DNA of 64,000 nt. Origin: Arthrobacter glacialis (GTDB taxonomy: Bacteria; Actinomycetota; Actinomycetes; Actinomycetales; Micrococcaceae). The stretch covers positions 83,235-147,234 of the forward strand of contig NZ_PPXC01000010.1 in NCBI RefSeq assembly GCF_002909445.1. The letters are read 5' to 3'. Both the position numbers and the translations under genes were made by a program. The notes beneath the pieces are model-generated. The model was not told the DNA's origin, did not search any database, and saw only the letters and a program-made list of their open reading frames with translations. Shown piece after piece: positions 1 through 8,350 of the stretch; the first letter of the stretch is position 1; the number at the start of each line of letters is the position of its first letter.

Positions 1-412
1 CGGCGTTGTCGATGAAAGTAGCCAACCCCTCGACACCGCCGGGCTTATGGACGGGCCGTTCCTGGGTGTAGAGGTGGGCGCCGAACGCTGAATCAAACAA
101 AGCGCGTGAGCCGCAAAAGTTGACCATGAGATTGGTGGCCTGGAGTACTTCGAAGCCTGCCTCGCTGAGAGCCGCAATGGCTCTCTCGACAACCTCATCG
201 TCTGAGAAATGCAGCCCGAGCGTGTCCACGGTCGGTACCAGGCCCGGAGTGAACATCGAGACTCCGCCGACGGACTGTGGCGAAGCCATGGCGAAGATGC
301 GGTCCGGGAACTTGCTTGCCGCAGGCGGTGAGGACGCCTTCCCTTTGCCCTTTCCAGCGCCGTGGGCCGCACCAGCGCTCACGGCCTTTTTGCCTGCTGC
401 TTTGCTAACCAT
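1..412 (-). CDS. N-terminal part of an unknown protein, cut by the window edge
   Basis: An open frame reads leftwards from an ATG at 412 and runs off the left edge without a stop, giving about 137 residues. The ATG has a clear ribosome binding site (AAGGGGAGAG) just upstream. The first 35 residues are Lys/Ala/Gly-rich with no signal peptide. Further on comes a segment with NFCGSRALFDSAFGAHLY, which loosely resembles the end of a kumamolisin-type (S53) propeptide, where a related phrase ending in AFG..LY is common. The catalytic part, if any, lies outside the window, so peptidase function is only a guess. The next gene upstream on this strand is the glycosyltransferase, 39 bp away, so the two may be co-transcribed. 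Confidence 0.6.
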   Translation of the reverse strand, partial: MVSKAAGKKAVSAGAAHGAGKGKGKASSPPAASKFPDRIFAMASPQSVGGVSMFTPGLVPTVDTLGLHFSDDEVVERAIAALSEAGFEVLQATNLMVNFCGSRALFDSAFGAHLYTQERPVHKPGGVEGLATFIDNA

Positions 413-451
413 GACTCTCCCCTTACAATCGTATTTTCTTGATGATCGACG

Positions 452-1408
452 TCAATGACGGCTGGCGAGGCTACCGTCCAGCCAGCGGGTAATGCTCCCC
501 TGATTGCCTGAGTAGTAGTGGCACAACGTCCACCCGGCCCTGTCCGGGTCAGTGGCGGTGAATTCCCCATTCTGGGCCACGTCGGCCGGACTGAAATCGC
601 CGGTGCGCAGCGCGGGCAGCGCCCCCAGAGCAAGCCACGTGGCAATCTCCTCTAGGATCCATTGGTTGGCCGAGGGGAAAGGGAGGGCCCGGGCCAACTG
701 TGTGGCGGAGGCCAGCTGGTAGGCCTGCTCGACGCCGTCGAGCATCCCAAAGCGGGCATCGGAACGGTGTCCCGGGTGCAGCGACATCCACAGCAACAGT
801 TGCCAGGCGCACTCGATGAACCAGCCCTCCACCAGGGAAAGCTGCTCCCAGATCCGGTGGTTCAGCAACACCACGCCAGTGTTGAACGGGGGTACCGCGG
901 CCACACCCATGGCGCTGCACAGGCGCAGCAGCGCTGGCTCGTCAAGAAACACGGCGTCCGGACCGTGGTGGCTGCGCGAGCTGTGAACCTCCTCGCGGGC
1001 CACAATGTCGGGCTCCCGGTAGGCCCGAATCAGGTGATCGACGTCGGCCCGGAAAATTGTGTCACAGTCGCAGTACAGCACCTGCTGTGCCGGGGTGTGT
1101 GCCAGCCACGAGTTGTTCAGGAACTTGTGCAGCGCAGGGTACCGGGCCAAAACGGGCCAGCCACGGGGACACAGCTCCGCCAACCGGCGGGAGTAGTCGC
1201 CCTGCAGCTGGAGCCAGGCGCGTTGTTCAGCGCAGATCCGGACAAGGTGCGGGGTGGGGGTGCCGTACAGGAAGACGACGACGGCAATGCTCCCGTTGTG
1301 GCGGCGAAGGCTGGCCAGGCTGCGCTCGAGTTGGCGCAACAACGGGTCGGTTCTGTCGCCGTCGGCCAATGAGACTGAATAACAAACTAGGCGCTCAGTC
1401 TGGTCCAT
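452..1408 (-). CDS. GT8-like glycosyltransferase family protein
   Basis: The 318-residue protein looks like a nucleotide-sugar glycosyltransferase with a GT-A fold. A DxD metal-binding motif is seen in VLYCDCDTIF at about residues 110-119, and NTGVVLLNHRIWEQL around residue 190 is the type of segment seen in GT8-like enzymes. There is no signal peptide or membrane segment, so it is probably cytoplasmic. The frame is open upstream to 1711, but I chose the ATG at 1408 because it is preceded by GGAGGA at the right spacing and the upstream translation is low-complexity. The acceptor is unknown. The next gene downstream on the same strand starts 39 bp away, so the pair may form an operon. Confidence 0.7.
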   Translation of the reverse strand: MDQTERLVCYSVSLADGDRTDPLLRQLERSLASLRRHNGSIAVVVFLYGTPTPHLVRICAEQRAWLQLQGDYSRRLAELCPRGWPVLARYPALHKFLNNSWLAHTPAQQVLYCDCDTIFRADVDHLIRAYREPDIVAREEVHSSRSHHGPDAVFLDEPALLRLCSAMGVAAVPPFNTGVVLLNHRIWEQLSLVEGWFIECAWQLLLWMSLHPGHRSDARFGMLDGVEQAYQLASATQLARALPFPSANQWILEEIATWLALGALPALRTGDFSPADVAQNGEFTATDPDRAGWTLCHYYSGNQGSITRWLDGSLASRH

Positions 1409-1545
1409 CAGGTCCTCCAGAAAACCCATCCAACGGTGCCGCGTGCCAGCGATTTTGAACCCGCCGCTGTACTGACAAGCATCCTCGGTGCGATCCCCGG
1501 CCGTCAAGAAATAATTGCACGCACTAGGTTCCCGACGACGGGACG

Positions 1546-1689
1546 TCAGCCATCCGGGCAGGGCAGGCGCTGCTGGCGCAGCCAAGTCGCCAAGCCCAGG
1601 GAGTCGAAGAATTCCGGGCGCATGGTTGTCCTCCCTGCGGCGTCCACGGCAAAAGCTGCCAAAGCCAATGACCCAGCGGGCGCACCCAC
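1546..1689 (-). CDS. possible small protein or frameshifted gene remnant
   Basis: A 47-residue frame starts at a GTG with AAAAGG just upstream and ends at TGA. Its translation, with a segment SLALAAFAVDAAGRTTM and the tail WLRQQRLPCPDG, reads more like coding than the frames around it. A second frame starting with the ATG at 1739 (MTLDAGKLTLALGPKGT) would join it after a one-base shift, so this could be one small broken gene of about 65 residues. I recognise no family. The rest of 1409-1961 shows no convincing gene on either strand; it must hold the promoter of the acyl-CoA dehydrogenase. Confidence 0.25.
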   Translation of the reverse strand: MGAPAGSLALAAFAVDAAGRTTMRPEFFDSLGLATWLRQQRLPCPDG

Positions 1690-1901
1690 GTGCCTTTTGG
1701 GCCCAGGGCAAGGGTGAGTTTTCCGGCGTCGAGCGTCATGGCAGTTCCTGCGCCCAAGACGAACACACCTGAGTGTCCCCGGCCAACCCGGCCTCCGGGC
1801 TGGGTGCCCACAGTGAAGCCAAATCCGTCATTGCATGGGCGCTGGTCGGGGAAGGCCGAATCTTCCGCGCAACCCTCACCACCCTTGGTGACGTGCGACA
1901 C

Positions 1902-1917
1902 GTTACTGATTGGTAAC
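1902..1917. promoter_or_regulatory. inverted repeat upstream of the acyl-CoA dehydrogenase
   Basis: GTTAC-N6-GTAAC lies 45 bp before the start codon, a spacing that suits a repressor operator (TetR or GntR type) near the promoter. No regulator gene is adjacent, so the partner is unknown. Confidence 0.35.
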
Positions 1918-1961
1918 AAATACCTTCCACAAAGCGATTCCCCCGGGGTACGCTGGCGTTT

Positions 1962-3761
1962 ATGAGCCAATACCAGCCCCCCATTGCCGACATTGCCTTC
2001 GCCCTGGAACACGTCGTGGGGTACCCAGACCTGGCCAAACTGCCCGGCTTCGAGCACGCTGACCTTGAAACTGTGGTGGAACTTCTTGAGCAGTGCGGGG
2101 AGTTCATGGCCGAGGTGGTGGCGCCCACCAACCGCCGGGGCGACACGGAAGGATCACGCCTGCTGCCCGGCGGTGCGGTCGTCACGCCCAGCGGGTTCAA
2201 GGAGGTCTACCAGCAGTACGTCGACGCCGGGTGGGGCTCGGTGCCACTGCCGGAGGAGTATGGCGGCGGCGGATTCCCCCGCACGGTAGGCCTTGTCATC
2301 CAGGAGCTCATGACCAGCGCCAACATGGCGTTCTCGCTGTGCCCGCTGCTGACCCAGGGCGCCATTGAGGCCCTGCTGCACTACGGCGACGACGCACTCA
2401 AGCAGCGCTACCTGCCCAAGATGATCAGCGGGGAATGGACCGGCACCATGAACCTGACCGAACCTGCGGCCGGGTCCGACGTCGGGGCTCTCACCACCCG
2501 TGCGGTGCCCCGGGCCGACGGCAGCTACGCCATCACCGGGCAAAAGATCTTCATCACCTACGGCGATCACGACATGGCTGACCAGATTGTCCATCTGGTG
2601 CTGGCACGCACGCCTGGCGCCCCGGAAGGAACCCGCGGCATCTCCTGCTTCATTGTGCCCAAATTCCTGATCAACGACGACGGTTCGCTGGGCGAGCGCA
2701 ACACCGTCCAGACGGTTTCCCTTGAGCACAAGATGGGCATCCACGCCTCCCCCACCTGCGTACTTTCATACGAGGACGCCACCGGATATCTCATCGGAGA
2801 AGAGAACCTGGGCATGCGCATCATGTTTGTCATGATGAACAGTGCCCGCCTCGGGGTTGGGGTGCAGGGCCTGGCCGTTGCGGAACGGGCCTACCAGCAG
2901 TCCCTCGCCTATGCGCAGGAGCGCAGGCAAGGACGTGCCATCGGCGCATCCGGGACCAGTTCGGCCATCATCGAATTCCCCGATGTGCGGCGCATGTTGC
3001 TGACCCAGCGCGCCCATCTGGCCGCCATGCGTTACCTCATGCTGCTCGACGCCAGCTATGTGGACAAGAGCACCCACGATCCAGACCCGGCCGTGCGTGC
3101 ACGGGCAGCCGAGATCGTAGGGCTGCTCACCCCCATTTGCAAGTCATTCGGCACAGACCTGGGCAACGAGCTGACCTCGCTTGCCCTCCAAATTCAAGGC
3201 GGCATGGGCTTCATCGAGGAAACCGGGGCCGCCCAGCACGTGCGCGATATTCGGATAGCCGCCATCTACGAGGGCACCAACGGAATCCAGGCCGCGGACC
3301 TGGTGGGGCGCAAGCTCGGCATCCGCGGCGGGGCATCCGTCCTGGAGTTCATCGCCACCATGCGTGAGCTTGAAACCGAGCTGTCCCAGGCCGGTCCGGA
3401 GTTCGGCAGTATCGCGGCGGAACTTGGCCGGCAGTTTGACGCCCTTGAGGAGGCCACCCACTGGATGCTGCGCACGGGCGCCACTGACCCCAATGCAGCC
3501 CTCTCCGGTTCGACGCCGTTCCTGCGCATGTGGGGGCTGTGCACCGGCGCGTGGATGCTGGCCCGGGCGGCCCTGGCTGCCGCCGCCACGAACGACGCCG
3601 CACTGGCGCAGAGCCAGCTGGTGCTGGCACGATTCTACGCGGAGCAACTGCTCCCGGCGTCGGCCGGTTTGCTGGGAGCCGCCACAGCCGGTTCTCACGA
3701 CTTGTTTGGCTTGGACGCGCACCAGCTCGCTGGCGTTGCCAGTCCTCGGATTCGGATCTAG
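1962..3761 (+). CDS. acyl-CoA dehydrogenase
   Basis: FAD-dependent alpha,beta-dehydrogenation of an acyl-CoA, the first step of a beta-oxidation cycle. At 599 residues it matches the long FadE5-like bacterial subfamily: a short acyl-CoA dehydrogenase N-terminal extension (residues 1-65), the FAD/substrate core with NLTEPAAGSDVG near residue 165, and the helical domain with GGMGFIEETGAAQHVRD and IYEGTNGIQ around residues 410-435, whose Glu is the expected catalytic base. An extra C-terminal domain fills residues 470-599. The ATG at 1962 fits the family start; its ribosome binding site is weak. The gene stands alone, with an inverted repeat 45 bp upstream. Substrate chain length cannot be told from the sequence. 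Confidence 0.92.
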   Translation: MSQYQPPIADIAFALEHVVGYPDLAKLPGFEHADLETVVELLEQCGEFMAEVVAPTNRRGDTEGSRLLPGGAVVTPSGFKEVYQQYVDAGWGSVPLPEEYGGGGFPRTVGLVIQELMTSANMAFSLCPLLTQGAIEALLHYGDDALKQRYLPKMISGEWTGTMNLTEPAAGSDVGALTTRAVPRADGSYAITGQKIFITYGDHDMADQIVHLVLARTPGAPEGTRGISCFIVPKFLINDDGSLGERNTVQTVSLEHKMGIHASPTCVLSYEDATGYLIGEENLGMRIMFVMMNSARLGVGVQGLAVAERAYQQSLAYAQERRQGRAIGASGTSSAIIEFPDVRRMLLTQRAHLAAMRYLMLLDASYVDKSTHDPDPAVRARAAEIVGLLTPICKSFGTDLGNELTSLALQIQGGMGFIEETGAAQHVRDIRIAAIYEGTNGIQAADLVGRKLGIRGGASVLEFIATMRELETELSQAGPEFGSIAAELGRQFDALEEATHWMLRTGATDPNAALSGSTPFLRMWGLCTGAWMLARAALAAAATNDAALAQSQLVLARFYAEQLLPASAGLLGAATAGSHDLFGLDAHQLAGVASPRIRI

Positions 3762-3774
3762 CAACCACCCTCGT

Positions 3775-3987
3775 CTAGGGTGCTGTCGCCTTCAGGTTGT
3801 CCAGCAGCACCGTCAGCGGTGCGTTGTTGGCGGTGCCGGAGAGGTAGCTTGCAAAGCCCACGCTGCCTGGGCCTTGCAGGGCTGCCGTCGTGTCTGTGAT
3901 GCTGCGCTGCCATGTGGCTGGCTTGGGACGTCCCTGTTCCCACACTCTGGCCCTGATGGTGGTGGGCGACGTTCCGGTCACCTGCAA
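3775..3987 (-). pseudogene. C-terminal remnant of a secreted surface protein
   Basis: About 70 codons ending at a TAG encode LQVTGTSPTTIRARVWEQG followed by ATWQRSITDTTAALQGPGSV and a tail NAPLTVLLDNLKATAP. This resembles the repeating Ig-like or LamG-like modules of large secreted Arthrobacter proteins, in which the phrase SGTSPTT.RAR.W recurs. The in-frame sequence upstream does not continue the module and no proper start is present, so this is best read as the leftover 3' end of a deleted gene. Family assignment is from memory of such modules. The rest of 3762-4120 shows no other gene. Confidence 0.55.
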
Positions 3988-4120
3988 GGATGGCCGCCAG
4001 GGGCCCAGAGAGGGCCCGCCCCCACGAGCAACACAATAATGGCCAGCTCCGCTGTCAAGATTCGACAGTTGCTCCTGACGCACTCCAACGAACACATTTC
4101 CGGATGCCGGAAGACACTTT

Positions 4121-4747
4121 TCAGTGGCGAACCACGGGTTGCCGCAAGATGGTTTTGAGTTTGTCAGGCGCTGCACGGCGGGGGTCACCGAGATAAATTT
4201 CGTGGTGCTTGCCGTTGAACACCAATCCGTTCTCCGGCATGAAGTGATCGTGCAAACGGGCCAAGGTGGGGGCCTCGTCGTCGTACGGGCCAATATGGAG
4301 GATCTGCACGCACAATCCCTCGTTCAGGTCCATGACACGCAACTGGGCCAGGCCGGGCAAGGTTTTCTTCGCAGAAGCCTGCTCGACGGCGGCCGCCACC
4401 ATGTCCGGAGTGATCCAGTCGGGTTGGCTGATCATCATGGTCCAGTCCCACTGGTCCTTGTCCCCGGCCGTGAACGCGCCCATGTCCGCAGCCCACCAGA
4501 GTCCCTCCAAAGGGGCCACAACAAAGTCACGCCCGAGCACGTTCTTGCTGGCGAACTTCACTCCATAAGCCGTTGAGTAGAGGGCCTCGAGAGCCTCCGT
4601 ATATGCGGAGGAGGTTCCGGGCTTGCCATGCCCGTCAATCGCAAGGTACTGAACCGGGGGCACCTCAACCAGGGAAAAGTCCTTGGCGCTGGGCGCAAAG
4701 AGCTCCTTATAAGCTTTCTTGACGTCAAATTTGTCCATCTCAGGCAT
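4121..4747 (-). CDS. GyrI-like small-molecule-binding domain protein
   Basis: A 208-residue cytoplasmic protein resembling stand-alone GyrI-like (AraC effector-binding, SOUL-fold) proteins. Typical segments are VPPVQYLAIDGHGKPG near the N-terminus, LEGLWWAADM in the middle, and the phrase QILHIGPYDDEAPTLARLHD followed by a HHEIYLGDPRR tail. Such proteins bind hydrophobic ligands, and some hydrolyse them; the ligand here is unknown. The frame is open to 4807, but the first residues are not family-like, so I chose the ATG at 4747, preceded by GGAGAAGAGG; the ATG at 4738 is also possible. The YhhN gene is divergent, with 87 bp between the start codons for a shared promoter region. Confidence 0.8.
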   Translation of the reverse strand: MPEMDKFDVKKAYKELFAPSAKDFSLVEVPPVQYLAIDGHGKPGTSSAYTEALEALYSTAYGVKFASKNVLGRDFVVAPLEGLWWAADMGAFTAGDKDQWDWTMMISQPDWITPDMVAAAVEQASAKKTLPGLAQLRVMDLNEGLCVQILHIGPYDDEAPTLARLHDHFMPENGLVFNGKHHEIYLGDPRRAAPDKLKTILRQPVVRH

Positions 4748-4834
4748 CCTCTTCTCCGGCACAGGCCCCTGCTGCGGCACAGTCGTTGATGTCCAGTCTA
4801 GGATCATGCCAACCGCAACTAGCCAAGGAGTGCT

Positions 4835-5533
4835 GTGCCGACCACATCAACGTCCGTCGTCCGGCCGCTATGGTGGGGGTTTGTCCCCTACATCGTAGTG
4901 TCGATAGTCCACGTCGCCGCGCGCTTCGCCGCTCATGATGCGCTGGCAGATCCCACCAAATTGTTACTCATGCCTGCTCTAATGCTTGCAGTATTCTGGG
5001 GCTGGCACCGGCTCGGCGCCCCGCACGCTCGTGGCTTGTTGTTGGCAGGTTTACTGTTCTCCTGGCTGGGCGACGGCGCTGGCACCTTCTTTCCCCTCGC
5101 CCCCACCCTGCCACTGATGCTCCTCTTCTTTGGGGTGGCGCACCTGTGCTACATGCGGGCGTTTTGGCAACACTTAGCCGTCAAGAAACTGTCGTGTTGG
5201 GCATTCTCCTTCGCCGCATGGTGGCTGGTGCTGGTGATAGTTATCGGACCCAGAGCGGGAGGGTTGATCATCGCAGTGGCGATGTACGGCGTCGTACTGG
5301 GCGGAACAGCTGCCCTCTCGACTCGCTGCCACCCCCTGGTCATGTGCGGTGGCCTGTTCTTCCTCGCCTCGGACACCATCTTGTCCTTCCGCATCTTTGC
5401 CCTTGAACTCATGCCGGACTGGACCAGCGGCATGGTCATGCTCACGTACACGGTGGGCCAAGGCCTCATAGCGGCCGGGGCGCTGCTCACCGTGCGCCGC
5501 CGTGCCGCGCTCGCGCAAGGGCTCAGAACTTAA
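4835..5533 (+). CDS. YhhN/TMEM86 family membrane protein (lysoplasmalogenase-like)
   Basis: A 232-residue integral membrane protein with about eight hydrophobic segments. The two family signatures are visible: LLFSWLGDGAGTFF near residue 75 and GGLFFLASDTILSFRIF near residue 172, both with conserved Asp residues in membrane helices. Characterised animal relatives hydrolyse lysoplasmalogens; in this bacterium only the family can be stated. The start is a GTG at 4835 with AAGGAG four bases upstream. The last 11 bases overlap the end of the convergent broken gene at 5523. Confidence 0.8.
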   Translation: MPTTSTSVVRPLWWGFVPYIVVSIVHVAARFAAHDALADPTKLLLMPALMLAVFWGWHRLGAPHARGLLLAGLLFSWLGDGAGTFFPLAPTLPLMLLFFGVAHLCYMRAFWQHLAVKKLSCWAFSFAAWWLVLVIVIGPRAGGLIIAVAMYGVVLGGTAALSTRCHPLVMCGGLFFLASDTILSFRIFALELMPDWTSGMVMLTYTVGQGLIAAGALLTVRRRAALAQGLRT

Positions 5534-6429
5534 CTCGATCAAGCTCCCGCAGCAGCCTGGGACGGTTGCGGTTCCGCTCTCGCAGCGAGGCAACGAGCCC
5601 GGCAGTGGCTTCCGGGCGACCGGCAACCGCAGCGATGGCGCGATGTTTGCGCAGCCGCGCCACTGCCATTTTGTAATTGCGCACCTCAGCCACGGTGAGG
5701 CCGGCCTCGACGATGCTTTCCAGCACGGGCAGGACGGCGACAGGGTCATGCACCTGATAGGCGGCGATGAGCCGATCCCACAGCTCTGTTCTGGCCAGGT
5801 CCAGCCGATGCGCCTCCGTCCACGCCAGCGGCACATTGTGAAGTGTCTCCAACGGGAACTCAATGTAGTCGTCAGGGCGAGCGGCCAAGGCAACCAAGAC
5901 ATCCGCTTCCTGTGGCGGCCATGCCCCTGAAGCGACAGCGTGGAGTCGGTTTGCAGTGCCCAAGCGTGGCCACCGCTCAAAGAGCGTGCGGCGAGCATCT
6001 AGCTCTTCCTCTCCCCGGTGTTCGTGCAACAGCTGACACCAGTACTCCCCTGCAGCCTCGGCCTGGTGGCTTTCCTCCAAGTGCGGGCGCGTAGTTGACT
6101 GGGTCAGGCTGGACGTAGTCTTGCCCGTCGCCGAACTGGAACGTGATCAGCCACCCGATCAACTTTGCCGTTGTTGGCGGTGCTTCCCTGCACAGCTCGG
6201 CATGGAGTTCCAGCAGGTGGCAGAAGACGTCGCTGATGCTGCCGTTGGAGTCATCGGCACGCAAGAGAACACTGCCCATCGCGGTGAGGGCTTTTTGTAC
6301 CACCGGCACCACCGCCGCCGCACCCTCATGCTCCCGGGCCTGTTCCAGCACCCCAACACCTTCCCAAGCTTGGGCGCAATAGCGATCGACAGCATCCCAG
6401 CGGAATAGGTTGGCCCGGCTGCGAAACAT
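5523..6429 (-). pseudogene. frameshifted gene of an uncharacterised (DUF6880-like) family
   Basis: Two overlapping minus-strand frames together form one plausible protein. The upstream frame begins MFRSRANLFRWDAVDRYC and runs to FQFGDGQDYVQPDPVNYAPA; the downstream frame continues with EYWCQLLHEHRGEE and ends VRNYKMAVARLRKHRAI...LLRELDRVKF. The reading frame must shift near 6070-6081 (a GGAGGAAAG run on the minus strand); removing one base would join them into about 300 residues. The mixed helical character resembles DUF6880/SWIM-associated proteins, an assignment from memory. It could be a genuine pseudogene or a sequencing error. The start is uncertain (GTG 6435 or ATG 6429, both with weak ribosome binding sites). 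Confidence 0.6.
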
Positions 6430-6633
6430 TGGCAGCACCTGCTGCGCTAAATTTTTCTCGTGCCCCCTTTCATTCGCCCCTGCCGGACTCCCGTCCAGCG
6501 ACCCGCAGCACGGCGGACCGCCCCGGTTGCGCTGCCTCGCTAGGATGGGCACAGCCATATTTGTGGATCCCAAGGCGGCAGCTCGGACAAGAACAATTCA
6601 GGCCATGACCAGCACAAGCTAAGGAGCAGGACA

Positions 6634-7551
6634 ATGAGCGAACCCCGGCGCAGCGTTGGCGCGGCTATCATCCCCCACCTCATCCGCTGGAGAGGCTCCA
6701 AAAGAGAGTACTCATCGCCCACGGCATCGCTGCGCAAAGCTGATGAACACCTCCTTCGACCTCAGTCCTACGCGCCACCAAAAGCGCTGGATCGATCGGT
6801 GAAGTTGACAGTGCGCCAAGTCAGCGGCTGGCCGATCTATACCGTTGCCCCCAAGCACGGACCGATTCACCGCCGAGCGCTCTACGTTCACGGTGGAGCA
6901 TGGGTCAAGGAGATCTCGCCGTTTCATTGGCGGCTGATCGCAGAACTCGCCTCGAGCACAGGAACCGAATTCACCGTGCCCATCTATCCCCTGGTTCCTA
7001 GCGGCACCGCAGGCACAGTAGTGCCCATCATTGCCGACCTGGCCGAAGCCCTCATTGAGGACGTGGGCGCCTCACAGGTGGTACTCCTCGGCGACTCCGC
7101 TGGCGGCGCCCTCATCCTCTCTGCCGCGATGCTGCTGCGCGACCGTCAGCGACCCGCCCCGCGCGACATCGTACTCATTGCCCCGGTGGTCGATTTGACA
7201 TTCACCGACCCGTTGATCTACGAAATCGAACCGAGCGATCCGTGGCTGAACGTCCCTGGGCCTGCGGCGATTGCGCAGAGGTGGCGAGGAGATCTCTCGA
7301 TCCAGGATCCTCTAGTCAGCCCCGTCAATGCACCCTTGTCGGGACTGGGCCGAATCACACTGTTCAGTGGCACCCGGGACATCACCCACGCCGACGCTCT
7401 CACCATGGCCCGCAAAGCCGAAGCCGAACATCACCCGTTTGATTTGCACCAGCATGCTGACATGATCCATGTTTACCCACTACTACCCATCCGCGAAGGG
7501 GCACACGCGCGCAAGCTCATCAAAAACGTTCTGGTCAACACGCCGAAGTAG
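6634..7551 (+). CDS. alpha/beta hydrolase, hormone-sensitive-lipase (family IV) type
   Basis: A 305-residue esterase-like protein. The oxyanion-hole motif HGGAW is at about residue 87, the nucleophile elbow GDSAGGAL at about residue 153, and the C-terminal HQHADMIHVYP supplies a candidate catalytic His; the Asp is likely in the RDITHAD segment. No signal peptide, so it is probably cytoplasmic. AAGGAG lies 9 bases before the ATG. The 79-bp palindromic repeat begins 15 bp after its stop, so this gene sits just outside the repeat-bounded cassette to its right. The natural ester or lactone substrate is unknown. Confidence 0.85.
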   Translation: MSEPRRSVGAAIIPHLIRWRGSKREYSSPTASLRKADEHLLRPQSYAPPKALDRSVKLTVRQVSGWPIYTVAPKHGPIHRRALYVHGGAWVKEISPFHWRLIAELASSTGTEFTVPIYPLVPSGTAGTVVPIIADLAEALIEDVGASQVVLLGDSAGGALILSAAMLLRDRQRPAPRDIVLIAPVVDLTFTDPLIYEIEPSDPWLNVPGPAAIAQRWRGDLSIQDPLVSPVNAPLSGLGRITLFSGTRDITHADALTMARKAEAEHHPFDLHQHADMIHVYPLLPIREGAHARKLIKNVLVNTPK

Positions 7552-7566
7552 CCGGTCCTCGCCAGT

Positions 7567-7645
7567 AGAAACGCTGAGCGACGCCGATATGGTCATTCTC
7601 TGTGTTTATATCAGCAGCGAATGACCATATCGACAGCGGAAGGCC
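7567..7645. repeat. 79-bp palindromic repeat, left copy
   Basis: This stretch matches 13759-13837 at all but five of 79 positions, in the same orientation. Each copy contains an inverted repeat, CGATATGGTCATTC(T/G)CTG facing its complement across a 12-base loop; in this copy one arm base differs. There is no T-run, so it is not a standard terminator. The two copies bracket 6.1 kb with five genes. Confidence 0.85.
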
Positions 7646-7716
7646 CAAACCCCGGCAGCTGCGCACGGCGGCCCTCCACATTCCACGGTCACGCTCACGC
7701 TGGGTACAGATCCAGA

Positions 7717-7735
7717 ACTGTACATTCTGTACAGT
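7717..7735. promoter_or_regulatory. perfect palindromic operator candidate before the HXXEE gene
   Basis: ACTGTACA-TTC-TGTACAGT is a perfect 19-bp palindrome, 33 bp before the start codon of the first gene in the repeat-bounded cassette. Its form suits a TetR- or PadR-type dimer; no such regulator is adjacent, and the only regulator in the cassette is the LAL-type LuxR protein. Confidence 0.45.
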
Positions 7736-7768
7736 CGGCAAGATTGGCGCCGACTCGATACTTTAAGC

Positions 7769-8329
7769 ATGAACTCACGCACCCCGCTCAAACCGTCCAC
7801 CCTAAATATCCGAAAAACCAACTTGACTGCTGCAGCCTCGGCGCGCACTCCGGTGTCCCTTCCCGCGTTCCGAAAGATCATCTGGCTGATGCCCGCAGCC
7901 TATCTCCTGCACATTGTTGAAGAGTATGCCGGCAATTTCCCGGCGTGGGTATCCGAGGACGTGCACGGCAAGTTCAACTACTTCGGCTTCGATACGAACA
8001 ACATCATGTTCATGATCGTGCTTCTGACACTGGTGACCTTGAATTTTAGAAAGGCATCAACAAGGACGGCGATCGCACTCACGGTGTTCGCCAGCGCCAA
8101 CCTCTTTTGGGACGCCCTTTTTCATCTCTTCATGACCCCGCTTCTCGACCGCTATTCCCCGGGCTTGGTCACGGCGGTGCTGCTGTACGTCCCGATCTCG
8201 CTCCTGGTGGGGATCGTCGTCATCAAAAACCGAATTCTCCGGCCACGCACTTTCGCGATTGCTGTGGGCGGCGGCGCCGTCCTATTCGGCTTCGTTGTCT
8301 GGTACGGCCTGTTCCACTTCGCCGTCTAA
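7769..8329 (+). CDS. HXXEE-domain membrane protein
   Basis: A 186-residue protein with about four membrane segments. It carries the motif that names the HXXEE family, HIVEE, in LLHIVEEYAGNFPAW at about residues 48-62, and a second typical region LFWDALFHLF near residue 115. The family has no established function; conserved His/Glu pairs in the membrane suggest a metal or substrate site. The upstream region holds a perfect palindrome, and no strong ribosome binding site precedes the ATG, so a later in-frame start is possible. It is the first gene of the cassette, 21 bp before the lipase. Confidence 0.75.
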   Translation: MNSRTPLKPSTLNIRKTNLTAAASARTPVSLPAFRKIIWLMPAAYLLHIVEEYAGNFPAWVSEDVHGKFNYFGFDTNNIMFMIVLLTLVTLNFRKASTRTAIALTVFASANLFWDALFHLFMTPLLDRYSPGLVTAVLLYVPISLLVGIVVIKNRILRPRTFAIAVGGGAVLFGFVVWYGLFHFAV

Positions 8330-8350
8330 CCGCCACCAAGGACTTCTCTG

